Source: UBA932 sp031548545
GTDB taxonomy: Bacteria; Bacteroidota; Bacteroidia; Bacteroidales; UBA932
Length of the DNA stretch: 44,931 bases
Direction of reading: 5' to 3'
Assembly: GCA_031548545.1 (NCBI GenBank)
Contig: JAVBQY010000008.1
Span: 1 to 44,931 of the forward strand
Below, piece by piece: positions 33,063-40,321 of this stretch; the first letter of the stretch is position 1; every line of letters starts with the position of its first letter. The notes beneath the pieces were generated by a model, which was not told where the DNA came from, did no database searches, and saw only the letters and a program-made list of their open reading frames with translations. A program made the position numbers and the translations under genes.

Positions 33063-34322
33063 TTGGAAAATAGAAGAAAATTCTGGCAGTTCCCATGGAG
33101 CTATAAGGAGGCTGTGGCCTTTACCGGCGGGATTGTTGCAGTAGGGCTCTTATTGCAATTTTCTGCCGGTCCCTTTGATTTCACTATATTACGTTGGCCT
33201 GTTAATATCCTTCTCGGAGGGCTCGTGCTTGTATGCCTGCTGTTGTTTTCACTGCAGCGGAAGAGTGCTTTTTACCAATGGTTCTCCGGTGTGCCGGTGG
33301 CTGTGACATTGGTCGGCACCTTGGTGTTGCTGGGGGTAATCATGGGTTTAACACCGCAAGTAGCTCCGGGCGAAGGGCCGGGAGTCGATTGGCCTTCCAG
33401 ATTGGGGCTTATGCAAATGACTTCTTTCTGGCCTTTTGTGCTGGTTTATTTCATTACCTTGCTTTCGCTCGGTGCGCTGATCATCCGGAGGTTGTATGCT
33501 TTCCGGCTCCGGCATTATGCCTTTTACCTGAATCATATCGGATTATGGCTGCTGCTCTTTGCGGCCGGCCTGGGGGCGGCGGATATCAAGCGTTATGTGA
33601 TGCATGTGCGGGAAGGTGAGGTGGAATGGCGGGTGTATAATGATAAGGATGATGTCCTGGACCTTCCCGTAGCCATTGAGCTTAAGGATTTTTATATGGA
33701 AGAGTATCCGCCCAAGCTGACGGTGATAGACCGGCAAACAGGCCATCCGCAGCCGGAACAACAGCCGGCGTATTTTCAGTTGGGTGAGCAGGACCGGGTG
33801 GGGCAACTCAATGGCTGGGATATTTCAGTGGAAGACTACCTGCACCAGGCTGTCAGGAACAGTGACAGCAGTTACCGGGAGGTGCCTATGCCCGGCTCGG
33901 TGCCGGCTGCAAGGGTTAAGGCCCGTCATCCGCAAACAGGTGTGGTGCGGGAGGGCTGGGTTTGTGCCGGGAATATCGCCCAGTTATATATGGTGTTGCA
34001 TCTGGATGAGCGGTATAGCCTTGCCATGACGCGTCCGGAGCCTAAACGTTTTGTCTCGGATATTAACGTGTATGCGGAAGACGGCGCTCAGGCGCATGCC
34101 CTGCTGGAAGTGAACAAGCCTTGCAAACTCGGGCATTGGATGATCTATCAACATGGTTACGATAATGATGCCGGCAATATGTCTACCTATAGCAGCTTCG
34201 AGTTGGTCTATGACCCCTGGGTGATTCCGGTGTACATAGGGATTATCCTGCTGGCCTGCGGCTCGGTGGCCATGCTTTGGAGCGGAAATCAACGAAAGGA
34301 GGTGAACAATGACCTGGCATGA
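33063..34322 (+). CDS. ResB/Ccs1-like cytochrome c biogenesis protein
   Basis: The protein has 419 residues. Four or five hydrophobic segments are visible (about 18-36, 45-63, 78-97, 125-145 and 158-175), followed by a large soluble region, presumably periplasmic (about 180-390), and a last membrane helix. This is the ResB/Ccs1 plan; Ccs1 holds reduced apocytochrome for haem ligation with CcsA. The gene appears to start at a TTG (33063) preceded by AGGATAA; no ATG or obvious alternative is nearby, as the next in-frame Met is beyond residue 100. It sits between nrfA and the CcsA-like gene, which overlaps it by 14 bp. Confidence 0.88.
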   Translation: MENRRKFWQFPWSYKEAVAFTGGIVAVGLLLQFSAGPFDFTILRWPVNILLGGLVLVCLLLFSLQRKSAFYQWFSGVPVAVTLVGTLVLLGVIMGLTPQVAPGEGPGVDWPSRLGLMQMTSFWPFVLVYFITLLSLGALIIRRLYAFRLRHYAFYLNHIGLWLLLFAAGLGAADIKRYVMHVREGEVEWRVYNDKDDVLDLPVAIELKDFYMEEYPPKLTVIDRQTGHPQPEQQPAYFQLGEQDRVGQLNGWDISVEDYLHQAVRNSDSSYREVPMPGSVPAARVKARHPQTGVVREGWVCAGNIAQLYMVLHLDERYSLAMTRPEPKRFVSDINVYAEDGAQAHALLEVNKPCKLGHWMIYQHGYDNDAGNMSTYSSFELVYDPWVIPVYIGIILLACGSVAMLWSGNQRKEVNNDLA

Positions 34323-35088
34323 GTTTCTTTATTTTGCCTTGCCTGCCGTTGTCTTGTGGACGGCGGCCGGAATATTGGTCTATATTCCCAGGGCGGCCCG
34401 TTGGGCGGAGGTATTGATGACGACAGGTATTGCTGTTTTTGCCGCCTTTATCATCGGCTTATGGTTGGGGCAGGAGCGCCCGCCGATGCGCACCATGGGA
34501 GAGACCCGTTTATGGTATTCTTTCTTCCTTTCTACAGTGGGTTTCATCGCTTACAAACATTGGAAATATAAATGGCTGCTTTCTTTTAGCGGATTGATGG
34601 CCTGCGTTTTTGTATTTGTTAATTTATTCAAGCCCGAAATACATTCCAAGCACCTGATGCCTGCGTTGCAGAGCTATTGGTTTGTGCCGCATGTTACCGT
34701 GTATATTCTTTCCTATGCCATGTTCGGGGCGGCCACTATCGCCGCCGTGATCCAGTTGTATAAGTTGAATGGCGGTCCTGCCGACAAGCAGCTCTACCGC
34801 CTGACGGACAATCTGGTCTATGTGGGCTTCGGCTTTTTAATGCTGGGCATGCTGATGGGGGCTGTTTGGGCCAAAGAGGCCTGGGGGCATTATTGGTCGT
34901 GGGATCCGAAAGAGACCTGGGCCTTTGTGACCGCGGCGGCCTATCTGGTCTATATCCATGCGCGCCTGAGGACGGACCATCCCCGCTTTGCTTTATGGGT
35001 CTTGCCGGTGGCTTTCCTCTTGTTGATGATAACGTGGATAGGGGTTAATTACCTGCCCTCGGCGCAAAATAGCATACACACCTATTAG
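34309..35088 (+). CDS. ccsA: CcsA-like haem-handling protein of cytochrome c system II
   Basis: The protein has 259 residues with about eight hydrophobic segments. It carries the haem-binding WWD domain: WAKEAWGHYWSWDPKETWAF (about residues 187-206). HVTVYILSYA contains one likely external haem-ligand histidine and another is near NYLPSAQNSIHTY at the C-terminus. CcsA exports and presents haem to CxxCH sites, working with the ResB-like protein encoded just upstream. The ATG is preceded by AAAGGAGGTG (34295-34304), an unusually strong Shine-Dalgarno for Bacteroidota, lying inside the end of the preceding gene. Its stop shares a 10-bp palindrome with the convergent DUF1801 gene. Confidence 0.94.
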   Translation: MTWHEFLYFALPAVVLWTAAGILVYIPRAARWAEVLMTTGIAVFAAFIIGLWLGQERPPMRTMGETRLWYSFFLSTVGFIAYKHWKYKWLLSFSGLMACVFVFVNLFKPEIHSKHLMPALQSYWFVPHVTVYILSYAMFGAATIAAVIQLYKLNGGPADKQLYRLTDNLVYVGFGFLMLGMLMGAVWAKEAWGHYWSWDPKETWAFVTAAAYLVYIHARLRTDHPRFALWVLPVAFLLLMITWIGVNYLPSAQNSIHTY

Positions 35089-35095
35089 CCGGCTA
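35086..35095. other. palindrome made of two opposing stop codons
   Basis: TAGCCGGCTA: the left TAG ends ccsA (35086-35088) and the right end, read on the minus strand, is the TAG of the DUF1801 gene (35095-35093). The two genes are separated by 4 bp. Confidence 0.75.
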
Positions 35096-35470
35096 TTGTT
35101 TCTTCGCCAGGTTCTGCTTCAGGCGATACTTAACCATTTTTTTCACCAGCATTACAGGGATAGGCTTGTTCACCGGGAACTGAACGGTTCCGGTGGCCGT
35201 TTTATAAGCGGCCAGTTCCTCTCTGAATGCGGCGATTGCTTCGGCTCCGGGAAACAGGCTGACATGTTTGGTAAAACCTCCGAAGTAAACCAACACACCG
35301 TTTAGTTTATATACAGGCATTTCATAGCTGATGCCTTCCTGCGCCTGCGGCGCGGTCTGCCGGATGATCATGCGCAGTTTTTCCAGATGTTCTTTTACAT
35401 TCGGAGACGCGATAGCAATATATTCATCGACTGTTTTGGGCTTGGCCGTGTCTGTGTTGGTCTTTTTCAT
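35093..35470 (-). CDS. DUF1801 / YdhG-like protein
   Basis: The protein has 125 residues and is soluble. It shows the DUF1801 pattern: TVDEYIAIASPNVKEHLEKLRMIIRQTAPQAQEGISYEMPVYKLNGVLVYFGGFTKHVSLFPG followed by a final basic KKMVKYRLKQNLAKK. Some relatives (YdhG/Fra) have been proposed as frataxin-like iron chaperones in Gram-positives, but most are uncharacterised. The -7 promoter element lies only 6 bp from its ATG, so the mRNA may be leaderless. It is convergent with the nrf operon and divergent from the dehydrogenase-like gene. Confidence 0.9.
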   Translation of the reverse strand: MKKTNTDTAKPKTVDEYIAIASPNVKEHLEKLRMIIRQTAPQAQEGISYEMPVYKLNGVLVYFGGFTKHVSLFPGAEAIAAFREELAAYKTATGTVQFPVNKPIPVMLVKKMVKYRLKQNLAKKQ

Positions 35471-35475
35471 GGCTG

Positions 35476-35483
35476 CAAAGATA
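35476..35483 (-). promoter_or_regulatory. -7 element very close to the DUF1801 start codon
   Basis: CAAAGATA reads TATCTTTG on the minus strand, with its last base 6 bp from the A of ATG. This spacing would place the transcription start at or next to the start codon. Confidence 0.55.
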
Positions 35484-35497
35484 TCGAAAAAAATAGG

Positions 35498-35505
35498 TAA
35501 ATTTG
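35498..35505 (+). promoter_or_regulatory. -7 element for the dehydrogenase-like gene
   Basis: TAAATTTG, 27 bp before the ATG at 35533 and divergent from the element at 35476. Confidence 0.5.
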
Positions 35506-35532
35506 TAAGATAGTAATATATTAAACCGGATT

Positions 35533-36417
35533 ATGTTTAAAAAATTAGTGGCGATAGAGCCTGTCAGTTTAGTGCCCTATGCAGAAAAGGCATTGCATAC
35601 CTATGCGGAAGAAGTGGTGATGTATAATGGTATCCCCGCTGGTGACGATGAGGTGGCAGCCCGTATCGGGGAGGCCGATGCGGTGTTGGTCAGTTATACC
35701 TCGCGTATTAATCGTGCAGCCTTGGAACAATGTCACAATGTCAAGTATATAGGGATGTGCTGTTCTTTATATTCTCCGGAAAGCGCCAATGTAGACATTC
35801 GCTATGCCAATGAACGGGGCATTACCGTTACGGGTATCCGGGATTATGGCGATGAAGGGGTGGTGGAATATGTGGTCAGTGAATTGGTCCGTTGCTTGCA
35901 TGGTTTCGGGCAGGAGCCCTGGGAGGGGATGCCCTGTGAAATTACAGGACTTAAAGTCGGAATCGTCGGATTGGGAAAATCCGGTGGTATGCTGGCCGAT
36001 GCCCTGAAATTCTTTGGGGCGGATATCGCTTATTTCGCCCGTAGCGAAAAGCCGGAGGCTGCGGCCAAAGGCTATCGTTTTTTACCCCTGTGCGAGCTCA
36101 TGGCGCAAAGTGATGTGGTTTGTTGTTGTCTTAATAGAAATACGGTACTGCTGCATGAGGCCGAATTCAAGCAATTTGGGCAAAAGAAAATATTATTCAA
36201 TACCGGCTTGTCGCCGGCTTGGGACGAAGCGCCTTTTATTCAGTGGCTGGAAGGTAATAATCTTTGCTTCTGCGATACTGCCGGCGCCTTGGGCGGGACG
36301 CATTTGCTCAGTCATCCGCATGTGCGTTGCATGCAGGTGTCTACGGGACGCACACGTCAGGCCTTTGACCGCCTGAGTGAAAAGGTGCTGGCCAATCTTT
36401 CAGAATACAATGGGTGA
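35533..36417 (+). CDS. D-2-hydroxyacid-dehydrogenase-like NAD-binding protein
   Basis: The protein has 294 residues. The N-terminal catalytic-like domain and central Rossmann fold resemble 2-hydroxyacid dehydrogenases: VKYIGMCCSLYSPESANVD, then GLKVGIVGLGKSGGMLADALKFFGADIAYFARS with the GxGxxG dinucleotide motif. The usual NTARG arginine block reads NTGLSPAWDE here, so the substrate-binding arginine appears to be missing. A His is kept in HPHV near the end. The enzyme activity is therefore doubtful, or the substrate unusual. It overlaps the opposing aspartate-dehydrogenase-like gene by 18 bp tail to tail. Confidence 0.85.
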   Translation: MFKKLVAIEPVSLVPYAEKALHTYAEEVVMYNGIPAGDDEVAARIGEADAVLVSYTSRINRAALEQCHNVKYIGMCCSLYSPESANVDIRYANERGITVTGIRDYGDEGVVEYVVSELVRCLHGFGQEPWEGMPCEITGLKVGIVGLGKSGGMLADALKFFGADIAYFARSEKPEAAAKGYRFLPLCELMAQSDVVCCCLNRNTVLLHEAEFKQFGQKKILFNTGLSPAWDEAPFIQWLEGNNLCFCDTAGALGGTHLLSHPHVRCMQVSTGRTRQAFDRLSEKVLANLSEYNG

Positions 36418-37188
36418 TACGATATTGATCAGGGTGCTGACCACGGACCATCCGGCAATTTCCGAGGTCGCGCTGTAGACGTCTACTACGGCATGCACCT
36501 GGTCGTTCCTGATTTCCACCCGTTGCGTATCTCCGGTGAAGCCGGGGGTGGATTGCATACTTACCTGCATACGCTCAGGCCCGACGGATGCCAATGAGGC
36601 GGCTACCGATACGTTGAGGCCGGTAGGGAAGGTGTTAATAGCCTCCCTTGCCGTTCCGGAAAACACAATGCGTTGCTCCGTTTCCAGTGACGGATCATAC
36701 ACTTTCGACCACCTCAGCGCCCGCGGTCCTTTCTCGTTAAAGAACCTGGCAGAGGCATTTCCCATTAAAGCGGCGGTCCTTAATACATCGAACCCTCCGG
36801 TGGCGCCGGAGGCAATGTATACCCGTGTGCCATTTGCTTTGGCGGTGGCAATTACTTCCTGGTAAAAATCAGTATCGGCCAGGGCGCCGATAGACAGGCA
36901 AATGATAGATGTGCCGTTCTTTAAGGCCGGTAAGGCAAATTCTCGCATGCCGGCCGGTGAGGCGGCTTCTACCAGATAATCCGGTTTCAGCGCCAATAAC
37001 TCCTCTAATGAGCGGCAGGCTGTGCAGGCTTTCCCGTGTTGTTGCATGATGCCGGCCAGGCGGTCGGCCTTTGCGGCCGTGCGTGAATATACGCCCACCA
37101 AATGATATGCTGGCAATAATTCGTTGAGAAGTGCGTGGGCTACCACATCGGCCAAATAGCCGCATCCTGCAATGGCTAGTTTTTTCAT
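36400..37188 (-). CDS. aspartate-dehydrogenase-like protein (NadX/DUF108)
   Basis: The protein has 262 residues from the ATG at 37188; a TTG 9 bp upstream overlaps the promoter. The Rossmann start KKLAIAGCGYLADVVAHALL has GxGxxA/G character. YIASGATGGFDVLRTAAL and GTAREAINTFPTGLNVSVAASLAS match the central segments of L-aspartate dehydrogenase (NadX, COG1712), which oxidises aspartate to iminoaspartate for NAD synthesis. The substrate could also be another amino or hydroxy acid. The -7 element ends 7 bp from the ATG, suggesting a leaderless or nearly leaderless mRNA. It is divergent from a lipoprotein gene. Confidence 0.85.
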   Translation of the reverse strand: MKKLAIAGCGYLADVVAHALLNELLPAYHLVGVYSRTAAKADRLAGIMQQHGKACTACRSLEELLALKPDYLVEAASPAGMREFALPALKNGTSIICLSIGALADTDFYQEVIATAKANGTRVYIASGATGGFDVLRTAALMGNASARFFNEKGPRALRWSKVYDPSLETEQRIVFSGTAREAINTFPTGLNVSVAASLASVGPERMQVSMQSTPGFTGDTQRVEIRNDQVHAVVDVYSATSEIAGWSVVSTLINIVSPIVF

Positions 37189-37194
37189 AGACTG

Positions 37195-37202
37195 CAAAGA
37201 TA
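37195..37202 (-). promoter_or_regulatory. -7 element close to the start of the NadX-like gene
   Basis: CAAAGATA reads TATCTTTG on the minus strand, 7 bp from the ATG at 37188. Confidence 0.55.
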
Positions 37203-37222
37203 GGATGTTTATTGGAAAATGG

Positions 37223-37230
37223 TATATTTG
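37223..37230 (+). promoter_or_regulatory. -7 element for the LEA14-like lipoprotein gene
   Basis: TATATTTG, 10 bp before the ATG at 37241 (19 bp before the alternative ATG at 37250). Divergent with the element at 37195. Confidence 0.55.
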
Positions 37231-37240
37231 CAGGCTAATT

Positions 37241-37738
37241 ATGAATCACATGAAGAACCGGATACTTGTACTTTTTATCGCCCTTCTTGCCTTGACGTTC
37301 ACCTCCTGCATCTCCGAGGATAAGGTGAAGATGGTGGGGGTGAACGATTTTGTTATGGTTGATGAAGACCGCTTTAATGTCTTTGTGCAAATGGAGAACC
37401 TCAACGGAAGCAACCTGACAGTAAAGAGCGCCTATATTGCTTTATTGGAAGACCAGACAGAACTGGTAAACCTTTCATTGGGAGAAAAGGTGATTATACC
37501 CCGCCGGAGCAACCAGGAGTTGCTTTTTCCGTTGCGTATGCGCCTGAGCAGCCCGGAGGTGCTTTCTGCCTTGCCCGAGAAAACCAGGGAAAACCGTAAC
37601 CTTACGGTACAGGGAAAAGTGACCGGAAAATGGGGGATCTTTTCGAAAACTTACAAAATAGGCCCTATGCCTCTTGAGGAGTTCTTGTCTCAACTTGACA
37701 GCGCTAACCGGAAGTTGATTCAGGGCTGGATTTATTGA
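37241..37738 (+). CDS. LEA14-like lipoprotein
   Basis: The protein has 165 residues from the ATG at 37241, or three fewer from 37250, given the promoter position. The lipobox is FTSC, followed by ISEDK, an acidic/lysine tag. The mature part has alternating strands (VKMVGVNDFVMVDEDRFNVFVQMENLNGSNLTVKSAYIALLEDQ) like the LEA14/WHy beta-sandwich, which is small and usually non-enzymatic. Such lipoproteins are frequent in Bacteroidota envelopes and have no assigned function. It ends immediately next to the stop of the YjdM-like gene on the other strand. Confidence 0.82.
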   Translation: MNHMKNRILVLFIALLALTFTSCISEDKVKMVGVNDFVMVDEDRFNVFVQMENLNGSNLTVKSAYIALLEDQTELVNLSLGEKVIIPRRSNQELLFPLRMRLSSPEVLSALPEKTRENRNLTVQGKVTGKWGIFSKTYKIGPMPLEEFLSQLDSANRKLIQGWIY

Positions 37739-38074
37739 TTAGGACTTTTTTAAGAAGCAGGTCTTTAAAACAATACTGCTGCCCTCTATCTTGCAGTCAA
37801 CCTCCTCCGTATTGTCTGTCAGACGAATACTCTTCACCTTTGTACCCTGCTTAATCACCATAGAAGAACCCCTTACCGGAAGGTCTTTGATCACAGTAAC
37901 CGCATCGCCATCTGCTAAGATATTGCCGTTGCTGTCTTTGGTGATATTTTCAACCGTTTCTGTTTGTTCTTCATTCTCCAGCCATTCGTGTTGGCAATCC
38001 GGGCAAACATATAAGGAACCGTCAAAATAAGTGTTTTCCTTTTTACACAAAGGGCAGCTTGGAACTTCATTCAT
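37739..38074 (-). CDS. yjdM: YjdM/PhnA-family zinc-ribbon protein
   Basis: The protein has 111 residues from the ATG at 38074; the frame is open further, but the promoter is at 38100-38130. An N-terminal zinc ribbon CPLCKKENTYFDGSLYVCPDCQHEW is followed by the PhnA domain, recognised by DSNGNILADGDAVTVIKDLPVRGSSMVIKQGTKVKSIRL. The name alkylphosphonate utilisation operon protein is historical; the biochemical role is unknown. A consensus promoter precedes it. It is convergent with the LEA14-like lipoprotein gene with no spacing between stops. Confidence 0.93.
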   Translation of the reverse strand: MNEVPSCPLCKKENTYFDGSLYVCPDCQHEWLENEEQTETVENITKDSNGNILADGDAVTVIKDLPVRGSSMVIKQGTKVKSIRLTDNTEEVDCKIEGSSIVLKTCFLKKS

Positions 38075-38099
38075 GATTATCTTGTTTTTATAAGGGCTG

Positions 38100-38130
38100 C
38101 AAAAGTAGCAAATTTTAAGCAGACTTACAA
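38100..38130 (-). promoter_or_regulatory. promoter of the YjdM-like gene
   Basis: On the minus strand TTG (38130-38128), a 20-bp spacer and TACTTTTG (38107-38100), overlapping the region between it and the DUF1398 gene. Confidence 0.7.
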
Positions 38131-38142
38131 GGAACACCGGCC

Positions 38143-38541
38143 TTAGAGCGGTGCGACTGGTATTTTTTCCTCTACCAGCAGGGTGTTTTGCCGGTCGAAA
38201 TACCGGCAGGCCATTTCTTCCATATCCACCACCCAGTGCATCACACCGGCGCCGGCGGCCTGCCGGCAGAATGTCGGATAATCGGTCTGTCCCTGCTGGT
38301 GTATTTTCAGTATGCGTTCGAGCGCCTGTTGATCTCCTTCGGGGGCGATTTCCAGCAGCGCATATTGCGCTCCGGAAGCGGTACTGAAATGATCTTTTCC
38401 GGAATAAAGGATGTGCCCGTCGGCCACAAAATGGGTATACCGTAGTACGCCCAATTGAATCAGCGCTTGTACATAAGCCGGGAAATCGGCCCCGCTTCTC
38501 ACTTTGGCGTGGGCTGCATGAATTTGTTGTAAACTAAACAT
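38143..38541 (-). CDS. DUF1398 protein (YbcV-like)
   Basis: The protein has 132 residues and is soluble. It matches the DUF1398 pattern: VRSGADFPAYVQALIQLGVLRYTHFVADGHILYSG, followed by ALERILKIHQQGQTDYPTFCRQAAGAGVMHWVVDMEEMACRYFD. Enterobacterial relatives such as YbcV are uncharacterised. A -7 element (38571-38578) is about 30 bp upstream. It lies upstream of the YjdM-like gene on the same strand with separate promoters. Confidence 0.87.
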   Translation of the reverse strand: MFSLQQIHAAHAKVRSGADFPAYVQALIQLGVLRYTHFVADGHILYSGKDHFSTASGAQYALLEIAPEGDQQALERILKIHQQGQTDYPTFCRQAAGAGVMHWVVDMEEMACRYFDRQNTLLVEEKIPVAPL

Positions 38542-38570
38542 AACAATTTTATTTTATCTTCAATAACCCG

Positions 38571-38578
38571 CAAATTTA
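38571..38578 (-). promoter_or_regulatory. -7 element for the DUF1398 gene
   Basis: CAAATTTA reads TAAATTTG on the minus strand. No clear -33 element. Confidence 0.45.
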
Positions 38579-38618
38579 ATGCCGGAAAAACCGGGCCTTG
38601 TTATATGCCTTTTTTTTA

Positions 38619-38626
38619 TATCTTTG
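38619..38626 (+). promoter_or_regulatory. -7 element for the AceTr permease gene
   Basis: TATCTTTG, with TTG at 38598-38600 at a slightly short spacing of 18 bp. The ATG is 24 bp downstream. Confidence 0.55.
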
Positions 38627-38650
38627 CGCAAATTTTAAACAATAAAAATT

Positions 38651-39190
38651 ATGACTTTTTTTAATCCTGAGGCCATTGGTGTGTTTGGCTTAATTGTAAC
38701 GGTATGGTGTTTCGGCTTAGAGCAATTGGGCTTGGGCGTGAAAGGCGGAGACCATAAGGAAATCGGAAAATCATTGGCCTATATTGCCATTGTTTTTGGC
38801 GGTGCGGCGCAAATTTTTACTGCCCTAACCTTGTACATTTTGAATGTGGCAGGCGACAAAAGCATTTTTTTGGGTACTATTTTTGCGAATTACGGATTGT
38901 TCTGGATGGTGATAGGCTGGTTCTTCCTCCGTGGCGGAGATCGTAAGCAAATTGCTCATTTCTTTATTGCCCAGTTGTTTATATCGGCCAGCTTTGTCTA
39001 CGTAGCTATCGCCAAGTTCAGCCTTATGTGGCCCTTGGGCGTTGTGCTGCTTTTAATCTGCGGTTTGTTTATTGCACTGGTTCCGGCCTGGTATGGTAAA
39101 GGCGCTATCTGGACAAAAATAGCCGGTGCATTTAATATTGCTATCGGCGTATGTTCTATTCCTTTATTTATACATGCATTAGGGGCATAA
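38651..39190 (+). CDS. GPR1/FUN34/YaaH (AceTr) family permease
   Basis: The protein has 179 residues and six hydrophobic segments, the size of SatP. Family features are the opening NPEAIGVFGLIVTVW (in place of the usual NPAPLGL-type motif), AIVFGGAAQIFTALTLYI and TIFANYGLFWMVIGW. These match the acetate uptake transporter family, which carries acetate and succinate with protons. The opening motif deviates from the NPA[P/S]LGL consensus, so substrate range may differ. The gene stands alone between its promoter and a terminator. It fits the acetate/succinate metabolism seen at 10174. Confidence 0.88.
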   Translation: MTFFNPEAIGVFGLIVTVWCFGLEQLGLGVKGGDHKEIGKSLAYIAIVFGGAAQIFTALTLYILNVAGDKSIFLGTIFANYGLFWMVIGWFFLRGGDRKQIAHFFIAQLFISASFVYVAIAKFSLMWPLGVVLLLICGLFIALVPAWYGKGAIWTKIAGAFNIAIGVCSIPLFIHALGA

Positions 39191-39227
39191 ATATACGTTG
39201 ATCCGATCCGTCGGATTCCTGCTTGCA

Positions 39228-39258
39228 AAGAGGGTGGTGTTGGCCATCCTCTTTTTTT
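39228..39258 (+). terminator. terminator after the AceTr permease gene
   Basis: GAGGGTGG (39230-39237) pairs with CCATCCTC (39244-39251) with one G-U pair, followed by TTTTTTT. Confidence 0.85.
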
Positions 39259-39317
39259 ATACACGGACCGGTTTATTTTCTCAGTATCTTCTCCATGGCC
39301 TTGCCTTTGGCCAATTC

Positions 39318-40148
39318 CTATCTCCTGCCTCTTTTGGGGGCGCCCGGCCTGGTGCGCGTTTTGACTTGGGGTTTATATCCTGCTGTTTGCGGTTTTCCTG
39401 CTTTGGGCCGGTTTACGGGCTTTGCTTTTTTAGGCTCCTCGGTGTTTTCCGAGTCTTTAAGCAGATCGAAGAGACCTTCTAATTCCGGTAGTGTAAGCGG
39501 CCGCCAGTTGCCCTGTCCCAGCTTACCCAATGTAATATTCATCACCCGGATGCGCTCGAGTTTGATCACCTCATACTCAAAATATTCGCACATCCGTCTT
39601 ATCTGTCTGTTCAGCCCTTGTGTGAGTGATATTTTAAATACGCAGGGACTGATTTTTTCCAGTTCGCACTTGCGGGTGACCCTGTCTAAAATAGGTACGC
39701 CATGCGCCATGCGGGTCAGGAAATCAGGGGTTATGGGCTTGTTTACCGTTACAATATATTCTTTCTTGTGGTTGTTGCCCGCCCGTAGTATTTTATTCAC
39801 AATGTCACCGTCGTTGGTCAGCAGGATCAATCCTTGCGAATCCTTATCCAACCGCCCTATCGGAAATATCCGCTGCTCATGGCTGATATATTCGATGATA
39901 TTGTCTTTTTCCAGCGGATTGGTGGAACTTACGATGCCTACCGGCTTATTGAAGGCAATGTAAACCGGTTCGATCTCATTTTCAATCAGGTTGCCGTTAA
40001 CTTTCACCTTTTGCCCCGGCAATACCCGGGCCCCGATCTGTGCTCTCCGGCCGTCTATGGTGACATTTCCGGTTTCTATGTATTTATCAGCTTCGCGTCT
40101 TGAGCAATAGCCCGATGCGCTGATGTACTTGTTTAAGCGGTATTCCAT
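39318..40148 (-). CDS. rluF: 23S rRNA pseudouridine synthase RluF
   Basis: The protein has 276 residues. An N-terminal S4 RNA-binding domain (LNKYISASGYCSRREADKYI) is followed by the pseudouridine synthase domain with GRLDKDSQGLILLTND, whose Asp is the catalytic residue, and QGLNRQIRRMCEYFEYEVIKLERIRVMNI, which is characteristic of RluF (23S position 2604). The C-terminal about 50 residues are a basic, Pro/Lys/Arg-rich tail, common in Bacteroidota homologues and likely to bind rRNA. Promoter element TATCTTTG (40179-40172, minus) lies 24 bp upstream. The gene is single and separated from the AceTr permease gene by a terminator. Confidence 0.95.
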   Translation of the reverse strand: MEYRLNKYISASGYCSRREADKYIETGNVTIDGRRAQIGARVLPGQKVKVNGNLIENEIEPVYIAFNKPVGIVSSTNPLEKDNIIEYISHEQRIFPIGRLDKDSQGLILLTNDGDIVNKILRAGNNHKKEYIVTVNKPITPDFLTRMAHGVPILDRVTRKCELEKISPCVFKISLTQGLNRQIRRMCEYFEYEVIKLERIRVMNITLGKLGQGNWRPLTLPELEGLFDLLKDSENTEEPKKAKPVNRPKAGKPQTAGYKPQVKTRTRPGAPKRGRR

Positions 40149-40171
40149 TCTTGTAGGTCTAAAATAAAGGA

Positions 40172-40179
40172 CAAAGATA
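40172..40179 (-). promoter_or_regulatory. -7 element of rluF
   Basis: CAAAGATA reads TATCTTTG on the minus strand. No -33 match at 19-21 bp. Confidence 0.5.
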
Positions 40180-40299
40180 CGGATACTAAGGATATTCGCT
40201 ACTACTTATGTTGATATTTTATGTTTACTACTGCCGGAGGGTGAAAATCAGGGTGATTTTGATGGAGGTGAGGGGTGGTATTTACCCGGTTTTAAATTG

Positions 40300-40307
40300 T
40301 ATCTTTG
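40300..40307 (+). promoter_or_regulatory. -7 element of the methyltransferase gene
   Basis: TATCTTTG, 14 bp before the ATG at 40322. Confidence 0.55.
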
Positions 40308-40321
40308 TACAAAAATAAGCA

